Assembly (NCBI RefSeq): GCF_026427355.1
Contig: NZ_CP102665.1
Location: 186,001-250,000 of the forward strand
DNA: 64,000 bases
DNA from: Sphingobium sp. JS3065
Lineage (GTDB): Bacteria; Pseudomonadota; Alphaproteobacteria; Sphingomonadales; Sphingomonadaceae
Direction of reading: 5' to 3'
The notes under the pieces were generated by a model. The model searched no databases. It saw only the letters and a list, made by a program, of their open reading frames with translations, and was not told where the DNA came from. The translations under genes and the position numbers were made by a program. Within the stretch, counting starts at the first letter, position 1; every line of letters begins with the position of its first letter. This document shows, piece after piece, positions 26,601 to 35,267 of this stretch.

Positions 26601-29350
26601 GAGCTTTCGGTATAGACCTGCTTGACGATAGCGGGACTGGTGCTGCTGTCTGCAATCTCACCGGCATAGTCGGTCGTCGTGCTGGTGGCATAGTTGTTGC
26701 CGGAGGCATAGGCCCGCGCATCGTCGCCGACGGTGCCGGTAACGGTGGTGGTGGCATTGCCGCGGCTCGACGAAGCTTCGGCGTCGCCGCTGACTGTTCC
26801 GGCAATGGCGACGGTGGCGTCGCCCACGCCATCGCTGACGGTATAGCTGTAGCCGCTGGTCGAAGTGGTGGTGCCGGTTTGCGCCGCCGGATCGCGCGTG
26901 AACGTGCTTTCCGAAGTCGACAGATAGTCGGTGCCGCTGGCGCTGGCATAGACGCTGGCGAAATTGTTGGTGCCGCCGACGCTGGCGTCCTTGGCCACCG
27001 TGACAGAAGCGCCGGTGCGGCCATAGGCCTCAACGTCACCGCCATTGATGGCAGCCTTGCCCGAACCGGTCAGGTCGACGCTGGCCGAACCGCCAACAGC
27101 CATCTGCTCGTTCGAGCTGCTCTGGACGATGCTGTCCGTGCGATAGACGCCGCCCGTGACCGTTTCAGAAGAAGCATAGCTGCTCTGATAGTGGTAGTCG
27201 GTTGCCGAGGCGTTGGACTCCACATCGCCGGCAACGCTGCCGGAAATGGTGACGGCGCTGTTGCCGGTCGCGCTCGAGTAGAGCGATGGCGTGCCGCCGA
27301 CGCTGCCTTCGACCAGCTTGCCGCTTACAGTGACGGTGCTGTCGCCGCCAGCGTTGGTCGTGGTGGTTTCGTCGTCGCTGCTGGTGATCGTCCGCGTACC
27401 GTCGCCGGCCGTGTCGAGAACCGTGACCGTCTTGTCTTGGTCAAGCTCGGTGGAATTGGACGAACCCGCATAAGAATTCAGGCTGCCATAGACGGTGCCG
27501 GTGACAGTCGCCTTGCTGGCCTTGTCAGCTTCCTGCGTGATCGAACCATCACCCGAAACGAAGTTCAGCGTGCCGTTAGAGCCGGAATAAGTGCCGGTAA
27601 CGTTACCGCCCGTTGCCGTTTCGGCGTAATCGTAGACGGTTTCGTTGGTCGAGGTCGTGACGTTCAGCGCCGGCGGCGTGGCGATGGCGGTCGAGCTGCT
27701 GTTGTTGTAGGTATATTTATAGTCGCTGTCCGAACCGGTGCTGCGCGCATCGGTGCTGCCGAACACGGCGCCCTTGTTGTCGACGGTGACATCGCCCAGA
27801 GCGTTGATGGACACATCGCCCTGCACCTGACCGGTCGCCGCATTGGCGAAGCTCGCTGCGCCGCCTGCCTGCTTGTAATGATATTCGTCGATTTCCTGGT
27901 TGCTGCTTTCGACCAGCGTCGGGCTGCTCGACGAGGACGAGCTGTAGGTTTCGCTGTAGTTCGTCGGCAGCGAACGGTTCGAGTTGGCGATGACATCGCC
28001 CTCGATCGTGCCGGCGTTCGACAGCGTCACGCCGCCATCGGCGCTGGCGATCAGGTCGCCGCCGATCGATCCGGTCGCACCGACCGAGCCGGTCGCCGCG
28101 CCGCCAGCTGCGCTATAATCATAGCTATAGCCGCTCGTGCCGGCCGCATAATCGCTGTTGCTCTGATAATCGTAATTGGTCGCTTGCGACGTCAGTTCGA
28201 CATCGCCGTCGACTGCACCGTTGATGGTACCGGTCGCACCGCCATTGCCGGAGGCAATCGCATCGCCAGCGACTTCGCCAGACTGACCGACCGTAACCGA
28301 TGCGGTCTTGCCCGCGGCGGTCTGGGTATAGTGATAGCTGTCGCTGACGGGCGTTGCGCCATCGTCGACCGAAACGGAGGTGTTCGTGCTCGAATAGCCG
28401 TCCGCATAAGCCTGTGCGCTGCCATCGACAGAACCGTCGACCGAAACGGAGGCTCCGCCCACGCTCGACGCATAGGCCGAGTTCACATCACCCGTCTGCG
28501 TGATCGCAACCGATGCGGCGCCACCGCCGAGAATGTTGTCCGAACGCGAGGTGGTCGTGACCACGGTGCCTGCGGTGGCGGAGCTGGTGCCCGATACCGT
28601 CTGCACGGTGCCGCCTGCATAGGCAGCCGCTTCGTCCGCCTTGCCGCCGACGGTCACCGATGCGCCGTTCAGCGCCTCTGCCGTCACATCGCCGCGCGCC
28701 GTGTCGGTCTGGTTGGCAACGTCGCCCTGCTGGTCGACCGTAGCCGTGCCGCTGGCATAATCCGTGGTGGTGATGCCGCCGACCGTGGCCGAGGTCGCTG
28801 TGGTGATGCTGTCCGCAGACACGTCGCCCGAACGGACCAGGCCGGCCGCCGTGCTTGCCACCGACACGTCGCCATAGCTCGAGGCAGCTACGCCGTTATA
28901 CACGGTGCCCGAATTGGTGATGCCGACATTGCCGCCGAAGCCGAATGCGTTCAGGCCACCGGAAACCAGACCGCCATTGGTGGCGCTGAAGGTGTTTGCC
29001 GCAGCCGCATTGCCCACGCCGTAGAAGGTCGCACCAGCGGTGTCCGTCACCGCGCCAGCGGTGTCGACCGCGCCAAGCGCGCCATTGTTCACGAAGGAGA
29101 TCGCACCGTCGCCCTGGCCCGCGCTGGGGGTGAGGCCGATGGAGCCGCCGGTGATCGAGCCCGTCGCAGCGACGGTCAGGTTCAGATCAGAATCGGGAAC
29201 TGCGATCGCAGTGTTGATGGCCGTCTGGACATCGGCTGCCGTCTGCGCGGTCGATACGGTGACATCACCGGCGTGCGCTGTCGCGGAGAAGCCCGCTGAC
29301 AAGGCTGTAGAGAGCAATAGCGCTCTCTGCAAATTGATCCTTTTCTTCAT
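23666..29350 (-). CDS. Giant type Va autotransporter (1894 aa)
   Basis: An outer-membrane autotransporter. The signal peptide is MKKRINLQRALLLSTALSAG, with cleavage after AHA near residue 27. Residues ~30-1250 are an Ala/Gly/Ser/Thr/Val-rich beta-repeat passenger. It consists of many short GDV-x-A / V-x-V-x-G units (e.g. VTVGGKADEAAAYAGGTVQ), alternating with Tyr/Ser/Thr-rich hydrophilic insertions that carry many YxYxxxS runs. Residues ~1600-1894 form the translocator beta-barrel, with FGFWINPVGRFARYGG and a final aromatic residue after GGINV. The repetitive passenger predicts a long beta-helix on the cell surface, likely for adhesion or biofilm. AAAGG precedes the ATG, and a strong hairpin lies in the leader. 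It is carried on a mobile element, which is noteworthy for such a large surface protein. Confidence 0.9.
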   Translation of the reverse strand: MKKRINLQRALLLSTALSAGFSATAHAGDVTVSTAQTAADVQTAINTAIAVPDSDLNLTVAATGSITGGSIGLTPSAGQGDGAISFVNNGALGAVDTAGAVTDTAGATFYGVGNAAAANTFSATNGGLVSGGLNAFGFGGNVGITNSGTVYNGVAASSYGDVSVASTAAGLVRSGDVSADSITTATSATVGGITTTDYASGTATVDQQGDVANQTDTARGDVTAEALNGASVTVGGKADEAAAYAGGTVQTVSGTSSATAGTVVTTTSRSDNILGGGAASVAITQTGDVNSAYASSVGGASVSVDGSVDGSAQAYADGYSSTNTSVSVDDGATPVSDSYHYTQTAAGKTASVTVGQSGEVAGDAIASGNGGATGTINGAVDGDVELTSQATNYDYQSNSDYAAGTSGYSYDYSAAGGAATGSVGATGSIGGDLIASADGGVTLSNAGTIEGDVIANSNRSLPTNYSETYSSSSSSSPTLVESSNQEIDEYHYKQAGGAASFANAATGQVQGDVSINALGDVTVDNKGAVFGSTDARSTGSDSDYKYTYNNSSSTAIATPPALNVTTSTNETVYDYAETATGGNVTGTYSGSNGTLNFVSGDGSITQEADKASKATVTGTVYGSLNSYAGSSNSTELDQDKTVTVLDTAGDGTRTITSSDDETTTTNAGGDSTVTVSGKLVEGSVGGTPSLYSSATGNSAVTISGSVAGDVESNASATDYHYQSSYASSETVTGGVYRTDSIVQSSSNEQMAVGGSASVDLTGSGKAAINGGDVEAYGRTGASVTVAKDASVGGTNNFASVYASASGTDYLSTSESTFTRDPAAQTGTTTSTSGYSYTVSDGVGDATVAIAGTVSGDAEASSSRGNATTTVTGTVGDDARAYASGNNYATSTTTDYAGEIADSSTSPAIVKQVYTESSTQVGGTASVVVNTDAALKNLGALGVADDVDAEGVTAASVTIAAGSKVGGDLSAESNYTNYSYTQTRLYNDSGVQTDETIVGSSTLAGGDASISVGAKSEVGGEAYASGNKSASVSNAGAIEGSVYALSLNSVGSGSLTSTNLDNAALRQDVSVQTLTGVGGTASVTNASGATIGGDVTIAAGTGTVTNSGGIAGSIYAGDEVANYTTTQTDTVTDTVQTVTPAAALTAQNYTINQNNFLGGGVYVSGATVSDPFGRADEPDVKTSNVSATVNLNNGSVTLGSIVAQQDEDGNRLTNTTLNLNGSGYLGADKLNLKTPTSAVYSPEAVLSKEAQDLGFGTGSTGSVRILGVEAVNKADAGTFVLDLAPYIAPDAPGLQPGWSADVGAINVKAGEIQLTGPAYDPTDADGDFIGIKGNINVDGGTLVVGRRTLIGADTIGNSLTTEGTETITGVKVALTGDYTQTATGTTVVGVSPSLVRAGAVSVGTSNGGTEVLGPIQAGANVPYFTTAANGSSVQSSPSRIDVTGKLNLAGKLVVDVTRDAIYSNGDGYTLFSYTDAASAVSATVSQSISSPFVSFELKNDTAAKTVSIAAKRTSYASAATNPNAASAAGALDALIPVITTKIAQDANGGAVFTSVNEMGLVQDAANIISGLDWRLTLTGAQQVFNELSSAEIYGSLAAIEQNSALTESFESAAVVGATGKSGFGFWINPVGRFARYGGTSSGASKIRDNSYGGAFGFNLGYSDEGTLGIGFAYAEHDIAARGTPESAKARTYSLGLDWKHSFGPLHAGAQFVYGFSDFDVTRELTLLDRTMNASFKGREWNANAELGYDVTEGSNASVMPYAKVALRHWSLGGFTEEGGAGIGVSSGRDSKTVFVPEVGVRLATTLAATEAMAIRPFGKLSYTFQGDIGSSRAFTYAAGGTPFILKGVDPKGYGSLDAGINALFHDRIGLFVQGGVNFGGSQKGAEARGGINVRF

Positions 29351-29390
29351 TCTTGAACCTTTCTTATGGGTCGCTTTTTGGAGGTTGCAG

Positions 29391-29427
29391 GTCGCCGTTC
29401 CGTGAACCGAAGTTCACAGATGGCGAC
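29391..29427 (-). promoter_or_regulatory. UUCG-tetraloop hairpin in the autotransporter leader
   Basis: On the minus strand, GTGAAC-TTCG-GTTCAC gives a 6-bp stem closed by the very stable C(UUCG)G tetraloop. It is enclosed by an outer GTCGCC/GGCGAC pairing with small internal loops. It sits 40-77 bases upstream of the autotransporter start codon. It has no T-run, so it is more likely an mRNA-stabilising or regulatory leader structure than a terminator, or alternatively a protein operator. Confidence 0.55.
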
Positions 29428-29790
29428 AGAAACCTGTTCTCAGAAATTACTTCACGCTAATTTGGTAGGTATTTGACAGACGATCGGCCCCATCCAATCA
29501 TTTCTTTTGCCATAATTCGCTCGTTTCTGAGCATCGGAGAACGAATTCCTTATCTGGATTGCGTTAAGGAAATCTCCGAATGATGCCTCGTCTATCCAGA
29601 TGTTTGTCACAAACCGAGCATTTAAATGTATACTTTTTATATATATTTCATGGTTGATCTCGGTCAGTTTGTGGGTCAGTAGAAACCCGGGGTTGATCGG
29701 TGTTGATTGACGGGCGTTACGCGCCCCCACATCGGTTTTGCATCCTTGGGTCGCACCAAAAATTAGTTTGTTGGTGACAAGTCCTGGGGA
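29428..29790. other. AT-rich divergent promoter region
   Basis: It lies between the leftward autotransporter and the rightward winged-helix gene and is clearly lower in GC than its surroundings (runs such as TATACTTTTTATATATATTT near 29627). A 152-codon minus-strand frame crosses it and the neighbouring gene but looks non-coding. It probably contains the promoters of both genes. Confidence 0.45.
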
Positions 29791-29796
29791 TTGTCT

Positions 29797-30093
29797 GTGC
29801 GTGATGGTTTGAAAATCAGCGAAATTCTTCAGATGGAACAATGCTTCAAGAAGAATTTTGGCTTCAATCTGATGAAGCCAGAGGCAAAAATCATTTTGAT
29901 TCTCAAGCAAAAAAGGTCGCTTTCCATCAAGGAGGCGATGACATTTCTCGATTTGTCATATCGAGGTTTCTATATTCTCGTGAGAAAGCTCGAAAATAGT
30001 GGCGTTATCTATTTGAAAGATGATCCGCATGACAAAAGAGTAAAGCGGATATTTCTGAGCAACGGCGACCTACCTGTCTTGCATTTTTCCTGA
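29797..30093 (+). CDS. Small MarR-like winged-helix regulator
   Basis: A ~98-residue protein. The pattern LSIKEAMTFLDLSYRGFYILVRKLENSGVI followed by DDPHDKRVKRIFLS is the recognition helix and the wing of the MarR family (D-x-x-D-x-R). It lacks the long dimerisation helices of full-length MarR proteins. The start is GTG 29797 or TTG 29791. It is divergent from the autotransporter, is low in GC, and may control it. Confidence 0.65.
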   Translation: MRDGLKISEILQMEQCFKKNFGFNLMKPEAKIILILKQKRSLSIKEAMTFLDLSYRGFYILVRKLENSGVIYLKDDPHDKRVKRIFLSNGDLPVLHFS

Positions 30094-30715
30094 ATTATCC
30101 AATTTTATTACTGTATAGTAATAGACGAACGAAAATCTGTAATTTTTAAGAAGAAAGTCATCAAATCCGCAAGATATGATCCAAAATGGCGGATTTTTAT
30201 AAGTTCAAGGTTGCACAGGATGGAAATCGTTATGATCTCATCCATATTCTACGGACAAATTCGTCGGGAAGATATCGCCTTCCTGACGGTGATGATCAAT
30301 GGCTGGATCGATCGACACGGTATCTGGCAAATGCGTTCGGCAACCCGACGGACCGTGGCATTTCAAGCCGCTCCTCAGTCTGAGGAGATCGATGTCGACG
30401 CTATCCGGAAAATTCCCTGATATTAGAGTTCCTACCCCGGAAATTGCGACGGGCCTGCCCGACATCGCCCCCCGGGCGCCTTTGGGCCATTTCGGGTGAA
30501 TCATGAGCATCCGGCTCTTGTGGGCTTCAGGGCGGGCATGACGACAAGGGGGATCAGCCCATATCGCGGCTGAGGCTGATGTGGGCGTCTGGTCGATATT
30601 CTTGCGCCTCCTCACGGAGTTAACGGCGCCTGCACAGGAGGTTCCGGGTTTTTTCCGGCTTTTATCAGGCGGCAAGCGCTGCCAGATGGCGGTAATGACC
30701 TGTGTACCCCCTCCC
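30094..30715. other. Region (~620 bp) with no firmly supported gene
   Basis: Low-GC sequence passes into GC-rich sequence at about 30300. Two overlapping frames of 65-69 codons (30186 and 30211) lack good ribosome sites and family resemblance. It should include the promoter of the histidine kinase gene. Confidence 0.35.
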
Positions 30716-32308
30716 ATGCTGCGCCTGCGGAATCGTCGTCGACGGTGGATACCTGATCAACTTCAGCTGGCGTTGCTGGCTGCCTATGCAGCAGGATTTG
30801 CGATCGCGCATTGGATGGCCGCGGCCTGGGGCGGGGCCGGTTTCTATTCTGTCTGGTATCCGGCGGCCGGGCTGCGGCTCGCGCTGCTATGGTATGCGGG
30901 CGCCTGGTTGACGCCTTTCATCGCCCTCGTCGAGATCATGGTCGACGTTGCGAAAGGCATTTTTTCTTTCAGAATGCCGGACTGGCCGATCATCCTGTTC
31001 GGGATCGTCCGGCCGGTTTTCGCCTATGGCGCGACCGTCGCGGCGATCCGCTGGCTGGCCAGCGGTTCGCGTGCCACGATCCTGATCCCGCCCATGCCAT
31101 TTGGGCTCGCGGCGGTGGCGGCTCCGAACGTGGCGGCTCTGTCCGCCTTGCCGGAGTCGCTTTTGCGTCCCGACATGACCCGCGTGCAGAGCGCCCACGA
31201 GGTCATCACATCCCTCTCCGCATTCGCTGTTGGCGATCTGCTGGGCGTGCTGATTCTTGCGCCACCTTTGCTGTGGGTGGCTGAGCTGCTGACGCGCCGC
31301 CACCGTCCGGGCATGCGGATCGGCGCCAGAATGCGCTGGCCCGAGCTAGCGGAAAGCAGCATCCTGTTGCTCAGCGGCATCGCCATAACCGAAGCGCTGC
31401 GCCGCGTCGGCTTGGGTGCTCAGCCCATGCCCGTCATCTTCGCCGTTGCCTGGATCGGCCTGCGTTTCGGGCGAACCGCCGCCTGGGCGGCGCTGGCCAT
31501 TGCGACCCTCCTCATGCTGCCGCAGACGGCGCAGGACATGACTACGGCCGCCCGGCTGCAATTGCATCTGGGATTGGCGACCGTGGTGGTGGTCGGCTAT
31601 CTCGCCGGCAGCTTTGCCGATGCGCAGCGGCAGGCGCGTATCGATATCGAGCGGCGCGACCGAATGCTTTTTCAGGCAGAACGGCTGAAGACCCTGCGAG
31701 CCATGTCGGTCGCCGTTATTCATGAGATCAGCCAGCCACTGTCCACGCTGGCGATTGAAGCCAGGCACCTCCACGCCATCACCGGAATATCCGACCCGGA
31801 AATCGCTGAAAGCGCCGCGCTGATCGATCGCAAGGCGGCGACCCTGTCCAATCTGGTGCGGCGCCTGCGCCGATATGGCGGTCGCGCGGTGGACGAGCCG
31901 ACGCCGCTGCCGGTGTCGGCCCTGGTAGAGAGCGTCGCCGCACTGGCCGCGCCCGAGGCAAAAAGCGAGGGCGTGACGCTGAAGGTCGATCCGATCGACC
32001 CCGATCTCGTCGTGCTCGCGCAGGAGGTGGAACTGGGGCAGGCGGTGGTCAACCTATTGCGCAACGCCATTCAGGGCGCTGGGGATGCGCAGGTCGGACT
32101 CGCCGCCATGAGGGTGGACGACCGGGTGCAGATCATCGTGTCGAACCGTCGGGGCGCCGACCAGCTTCCCAATGGCGGCATGGGCGTGGGCACGCTGGTT
32201 GCTCGCGCCATTGTCGAGGCCCATGGCGGCACCCTTTCGCGCGACATATCTGCGTATGGCGATGTCCGCGCCACCATTTCCCTGCCCGTGACCGGAGGAT
32301 TGGCATGA
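30716..32308 (+). CDS. MASE1-domain sensor histidine kinase
   Basis: A ~530-residue inner-membrane sensor kinase. The first ~300 residues form about eight hydrophobic segments with a MASE1-like pattern (YSVWYPAAGLRLALLWYAGA, then ISLSAFAVGDLLGVLILAPP-like). The H box VAVIHEISQPLSTLA (His near 336) and the N box QAVVNLLRNAIQGA follow, then the G box GMGVGTLVARAIVEAHGG. The kinase core most resembles FixL/TodS-type HEISQPL kinases. The ATG at 30716 is chosen as the start just before the first membrane segment; 30686 is an alternative. It overlaps the response-regulator gene by 4 nt. Confidence 0.82.
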   Translation: MLRLRNRRRRWIPDQLQLALLAAYAAGFAIAHWMAAAWGGAGFYSVWYPAAGLRLALLWYAGAWLTPFIALVEIMVDVAKGIFSFRMPDWPIILFGIVRPVFAYGATVAAIRWLASGSRATILIPPMPFGLAAVAAPNVAALSALPESLLRPDMTRVQSAHEVITSLSAFAVGDLLGVLILAPPLLWVAELLTRRHRPGMRIGARMRWPELAESSILLLSGIAITEALRRVGLGAQPMPVIFAVAWIGLRFGRTAAWAALAIATLLMLPQTAQDMTTAARLQLHLGLATVVVVGYLAGSFADAQRQARIDIERRDRMLFQAERLKTLRAMSVAVIHEISQPLSTLAIEARHLHAITGISDPEIAESAALIDRKAATLSNLVRRLRRYGGRAVDEPTPLPVSALVESVAALAAPEAKSEGVTLKVDPIDPDLVVLAQEVELGQAVVNLLRNAIQGAGDAQVGLAAMRVDDRVQIIVSNRRGADQLPNGGMGVGTLVARAIVEAHGGTLSRDISAYGDVRATISLPVTGGLA

Positions 32309-32886
32309 TGAACGATGCTGCGAAGATTTACGTGGTGGATGACGACCGCGATCTGGGCGCCAGCGTTGCCCGACTGCTGCGCCGTCACGGCTTCGATGCG
32401 CAGCCTTTTCTCGATCCCGCTCCCTTGCTGGACGTCTATGCCGGTGCGCCCGCCGACTGCATCGTCACCGATGTGATGATGGGGGATCTGGACGGCTTCG
32501 CCTTCGCCGACCGGATCAGGGAGATCGATCCGTCCTCCGCGATCATCTTCATGACCGCCTGGCCGACCACGGCCAATGCGGTGGATTCGGTGCGGCGCTA
32601 TGGGGGCCTCGATTATCTGGAAAAGCCGCTGGATGAGGAGCGCCTGCTCGCGGCCGTGGAGGAAGGGGTCAGCTGGTCCAGCGGGCGACGCCAGCAACTG
32701 GCCCGCACCGCCAGCCTGACACCGCGCGAGCGGCAGGTTTTCGATCTCCTCACCCAAGGATATAGCAACAAAGTGATTGCGGCGATGCTGAGCCTGAGTT
32801 CTAGAACAGTCGAAGACCACCGCGCCTCTGTTATGTTTAAAACCGGAGCAAATGGGCTAGCGCAGTTAATCGCCCTGGCCCGCTAA
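32305..32886 (+). CDS. FixJ/NarL-type response regulator
   Basis: A 193-residue two-domain regulator. The receiver domain has the acidic pocket DDDRD, the phospho-acceptor Asp56 in IVTDVMMGD, the Thr in FMTAW and the Lys in LEKPLD. A LuxR-type helix-turn-helix follows (LTPRERQVFDLLTQGYSNKV, then SLSSRTVEDHRASVM). It is co-translated with the kinase through an ATGA overlap. Its targets are unknown; genes of the element, including the integrase or the autotransporter, are candidates. Confidence 0.9.
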   Translation: MMNDAAKIYVVDDDRDLGASVARLLRRHGFDAQPFLDPAPLLDVYAGAPADCIVTDVMMGDLDGFAFADRIREIDPSSAIIFMTAWPTTANAVDSVRRYGGLDYLEKPLDEERLLAAVEEGVSWSSGRRQQLARTASLTPRERQVFDLLTQGYSNKVIAAMLSLSSRTVEDHRASVMFKTGANGLAQLIALAR

Positions 32887-33252
32887 ATGCTCGTCCGACA
32901 TCTGGGAATTGATCGCCATCACCATAGCCCGAAGATAGTGAATTGTCAGCTCTGTTACAGTGCGAACAGGGTAGGTCCGATTTGGCGGCAGAGAATGGCG
33001 TCGCCCCGTAATCGTTGCGGCGCTGTGGAGTCCGCTTCCAAGCAGAGCCAATCGAGCATACAGTGCGGACAGTGACGGGTGGCGGCCCGTCTACTGCCAT
33101 TAGCCTATGCGCTGCGAGCGGCAGCTATACTCGAGCGCGTCTTCAGAAGCCGACCGTCTCGAAGGTCCCCGAGGCCGCCGTTTAAATCTCTTCGCTTGTC
33201 TCTCCAACCTTGGACGCTTTGCTATTCCGAAGGACTCCGGCATCATCAACAA
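32887..33252. other. Intergenic region (~365 bp), nothing recognised
   Basis: It lies between the response regulator and the convergent integrase gene. No supported ORF, hairpin with T-run or RNA gene was seen. Confidence 0.4.
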
Positions 33253-35187
33253 TCACGCTTTCGGCGAGCGCCGGGCGGGACGGGGTGCACGCTTTTCAGC
33301 TGGAAGCAAGCGAATGGTCGCTGGTTTAAGCCTATCGGTTACCTTCGGGATCTGGTCCACGGCCTCCTTCAACCGCACGAGGCGAGCAACTTTCGAATAT
33401 CGCCCCGCCGTTTCGCCGGGCATCGCATGACCGATCAGGTCGGCGCGTGTTTCCAGGAACACCTGCTGATGCTTCAACTCGGTCGTCACGGTATGGCGGA
33501 ATGAGTGGAGCGCCTGGCCCGCCTCGATAAATTCGAGGCGCTTAGCCAGCTTGATCCACCAGCTCTTATAGTAGACGTCGCCATAATTCCGGTTCTTCGC
33601 TTCGGTCCGCAACTCTGGAAACAGCATGGTTTCGCCGGCCGCGCGCAGCGCTTCAACATAGGCCGGAAGACCCAACCGGATAAGCTCCTCGGCGAAGGGG
33701 ACATCCCGCTTTGATGCCAGATTCTTGACCCGCCCGCCATTCTCGTCGGTCACGGTGAAATACCGGATGCCCTCGCTATGCCCGATGTCGGCCAGCGTCA
33801 GCTGACAGATTTCTTCACGACGGCAGCCGCTGTACCAGGCGATCAACGGCACCCAGTAGCCTGCATCGTGGTAAATCTCGCTGCCGATCTCCAGCCGCCG
33901 CGCCACGGACCGGGAACCGATCCAGATCGGCAACCGGAACAGAGCGCGCCCCTCTTCCTCGGTATAGGCCTCGCGCTGTTCGCGGGCGTCCCGCTGATCC
34001 TCGTAGATGAAGTCGGCCCAATCGATCGCCGCCATAGTCGGCACCTGCTTGGCGAACCACGTCGTCAATTCCTTGAGGAAAAGAAAGTGACGGTTGGTGG
34101 TCGTGGCGCCCAGGCCGATCGTTTCGGGCGATCGTTTCTTGGCCGCGATCTCCGCTGCCGCCTCGGCGCAGATTTCCTCCAGCGTCATGTACTGATGGCG
34201 GGAGGATTTATGGTGGCTGGTCGGCAGGCGGCTGAAATGATCGTTCAGCGCGACGATGGACCCGCGGGTCAGAAACCGGAGAGGCTGAGCGCCATAGCTT
34301 TTTTCCAGCAGTCGCGCGGCGGCCTCGAACTGGCTGCGCGTCTTGTCGGTCCATCGCGCCTTGCGCTTCGCGTCGCCAAGGATCTTGGGGTTCTCTGCAA
34401 TGAAGCGGGCCGCCGCCTGGGTCGGCGTCATGGAGGCCCACGGCTCATCAACAGCTGCTTCGATTGCCACCGGGGTTGCGACAACCGGCACATGGGCAGG
34501 AACGACGGGCTGCGGCACCGAGAATTGCGACCACATGCTCATCGGGTCAGCAAGCCGCCGCCGGAATTCCATGGCCCCGGCCAGTCGCCCCTCCAGCATG
34601 ACCTTGCGCGCGATGGCCAGACTCGCGTCCGTCCGCTCAACCTTGAACAGATCCAGCGCGCGGCCTGCGCCCTCCAGCACTTCCGCGCTCCACTCGGGCT
34701 TCATCTCGAACAGATCGACCACCGCCTGACGCTGGTCATCCGACAGATCGGCGAAGCGTTCATTGACATGGTCCCGCGACCCCGCGTTAGCCGGGATGCC
34801 ATGGACGATGAATTCCTTCATCATCGCCTCGCAAATGCCGATATAGCCCTCGATCAGATAGGTCGCGTTGTCGGGCTCATCGCTCTGGAACTGGACATGA
34901 TTGCGGTCCAGCTCGTCCCGCATATTCTCCAGCGCCCTGCGGAAAATCTCCGCCTTCTGCTCCGCGGTCAGCGTGGCAGTGCGGTCGGCGTGGGTCAGCG
35001 TCATCTTCAGCGTCTCGCTCTTCGCCGTCAGCGCGCAGGCCAGGCGGCGCGCGACGGTCTGATTGGTCGTTCTGAGCGACAGCCGTACGGTGAAAGGCTT
35101 ACCATCGAGGAAACGCACAGTGCGGCGCCAGTAATAAACGGCGCCCCGGCGTTCGACATTCTGAATCGCGGGCAACGGGCTCTCCAC
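33253..35187 (-). CDS. Tyrosine site-specific integrase (DUF6538 type)
   Basis: A 644-residue integrase. The N-terminal domain (VERRGAVYYWRRTVRFLDG) is of the type found in large proteobacterial integrases, followed by a helical core-binding region. The catalytic set is complete: Arg in WYSGCRREEICQL, HxxR in LHSFRHTVTTEL, the second His in LIGHAMPGETAG, and the nucleophile Tyr in GRYSKVA near residue 597. The GTG start lies 81 bp from the 3' end of the tRNA-Gln gene. It should integrate and excise the element at the tRNA 3' end. A related but broken copy lies at 14285-15230. Confidence 0.92.
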   Translation of the reverse strand: MESPLPAIQNVERRGAVYYWRRTVRFLDGKPFTVRLSLRTTNQTVARRLACALTAKSETLKMTLTHADRTATLTAEQKAEIFRRALENMRDELDRNHVQFQSDEPDNATYLIEGYIGICEAMMKEFIVHGIPANAGSRDHVNERFADLSDDQRQAVVDLFEMKPEWSAEVLEGAGRALDLFKVERTDASLAIARKVMLEGRLAGAMEFRRRLADPMSMWSQFSVPQPVVPAHVPVVATPVAIEAAVDEPWASMTPTQAAARFIAENPKILGDAKRKARWTDKTRSQFEAAARLLEKSYGAQPLRFLTRGSIVALNDHFSRLPTSHHKSSRHQYMTLEEICAEAAAEIAAKKRSPETIGLGATTTNRHFLFLKELTTWFAKQVPTMAAIDWADFIYEDQRDAREQREAYTEEEGRALFRLPIWIGSRSVARRLEIGSEIYHDAGYWVPLIAWYSGCRREEICQLTLADIGHSEGIRYFTVTDENGGRVKNLASKRDVPFAEELIRLGLPAYVEALRAAGETMLFPELRTEAKNRNYGDVYYKSWWIKLAKRLEFIEAGQALHSFRHTVTTELKHQQVFLETRADLIGHAMPGETAGRYSKVARLVRLKEAVDQIPKVTDRLKPATIRLLPAEKRAPRPARRSPKA

Positions 35188-35267
35188 AGGGAGTCGTCAC
35201 ACCCACCAGCCCAATCTGGCGGATGAAGCCTGATTACCTCAACAAAACAATGGCTTAGATCGAAAAC

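Noticed and set aside
24236..29299. Long plus-strand open frames (743 and 806 codons) opposite the autotransporter
   Set aside because: They are antisense shadows of a repetitive, GC-rich gene. Their translations are Arg/Ala/Asp-rich without any domain, and the minus-strand gene has a signal peptide, barrel and terminator.
29452..29910. A 152-codon minus-strand ORF
   Set aside because: It overlaps the winged-helix gene and the promoter region, lacks a ribosome site, and its sequence shows no family resemblance.
30186..30420. Two overlapping small ORFs (65 and 69 codons) before the histidine kinase
   Set aside because: They have no ribosome site, are in conflicting frames and show no recognisable motif; kept only as part of the intergenic description.
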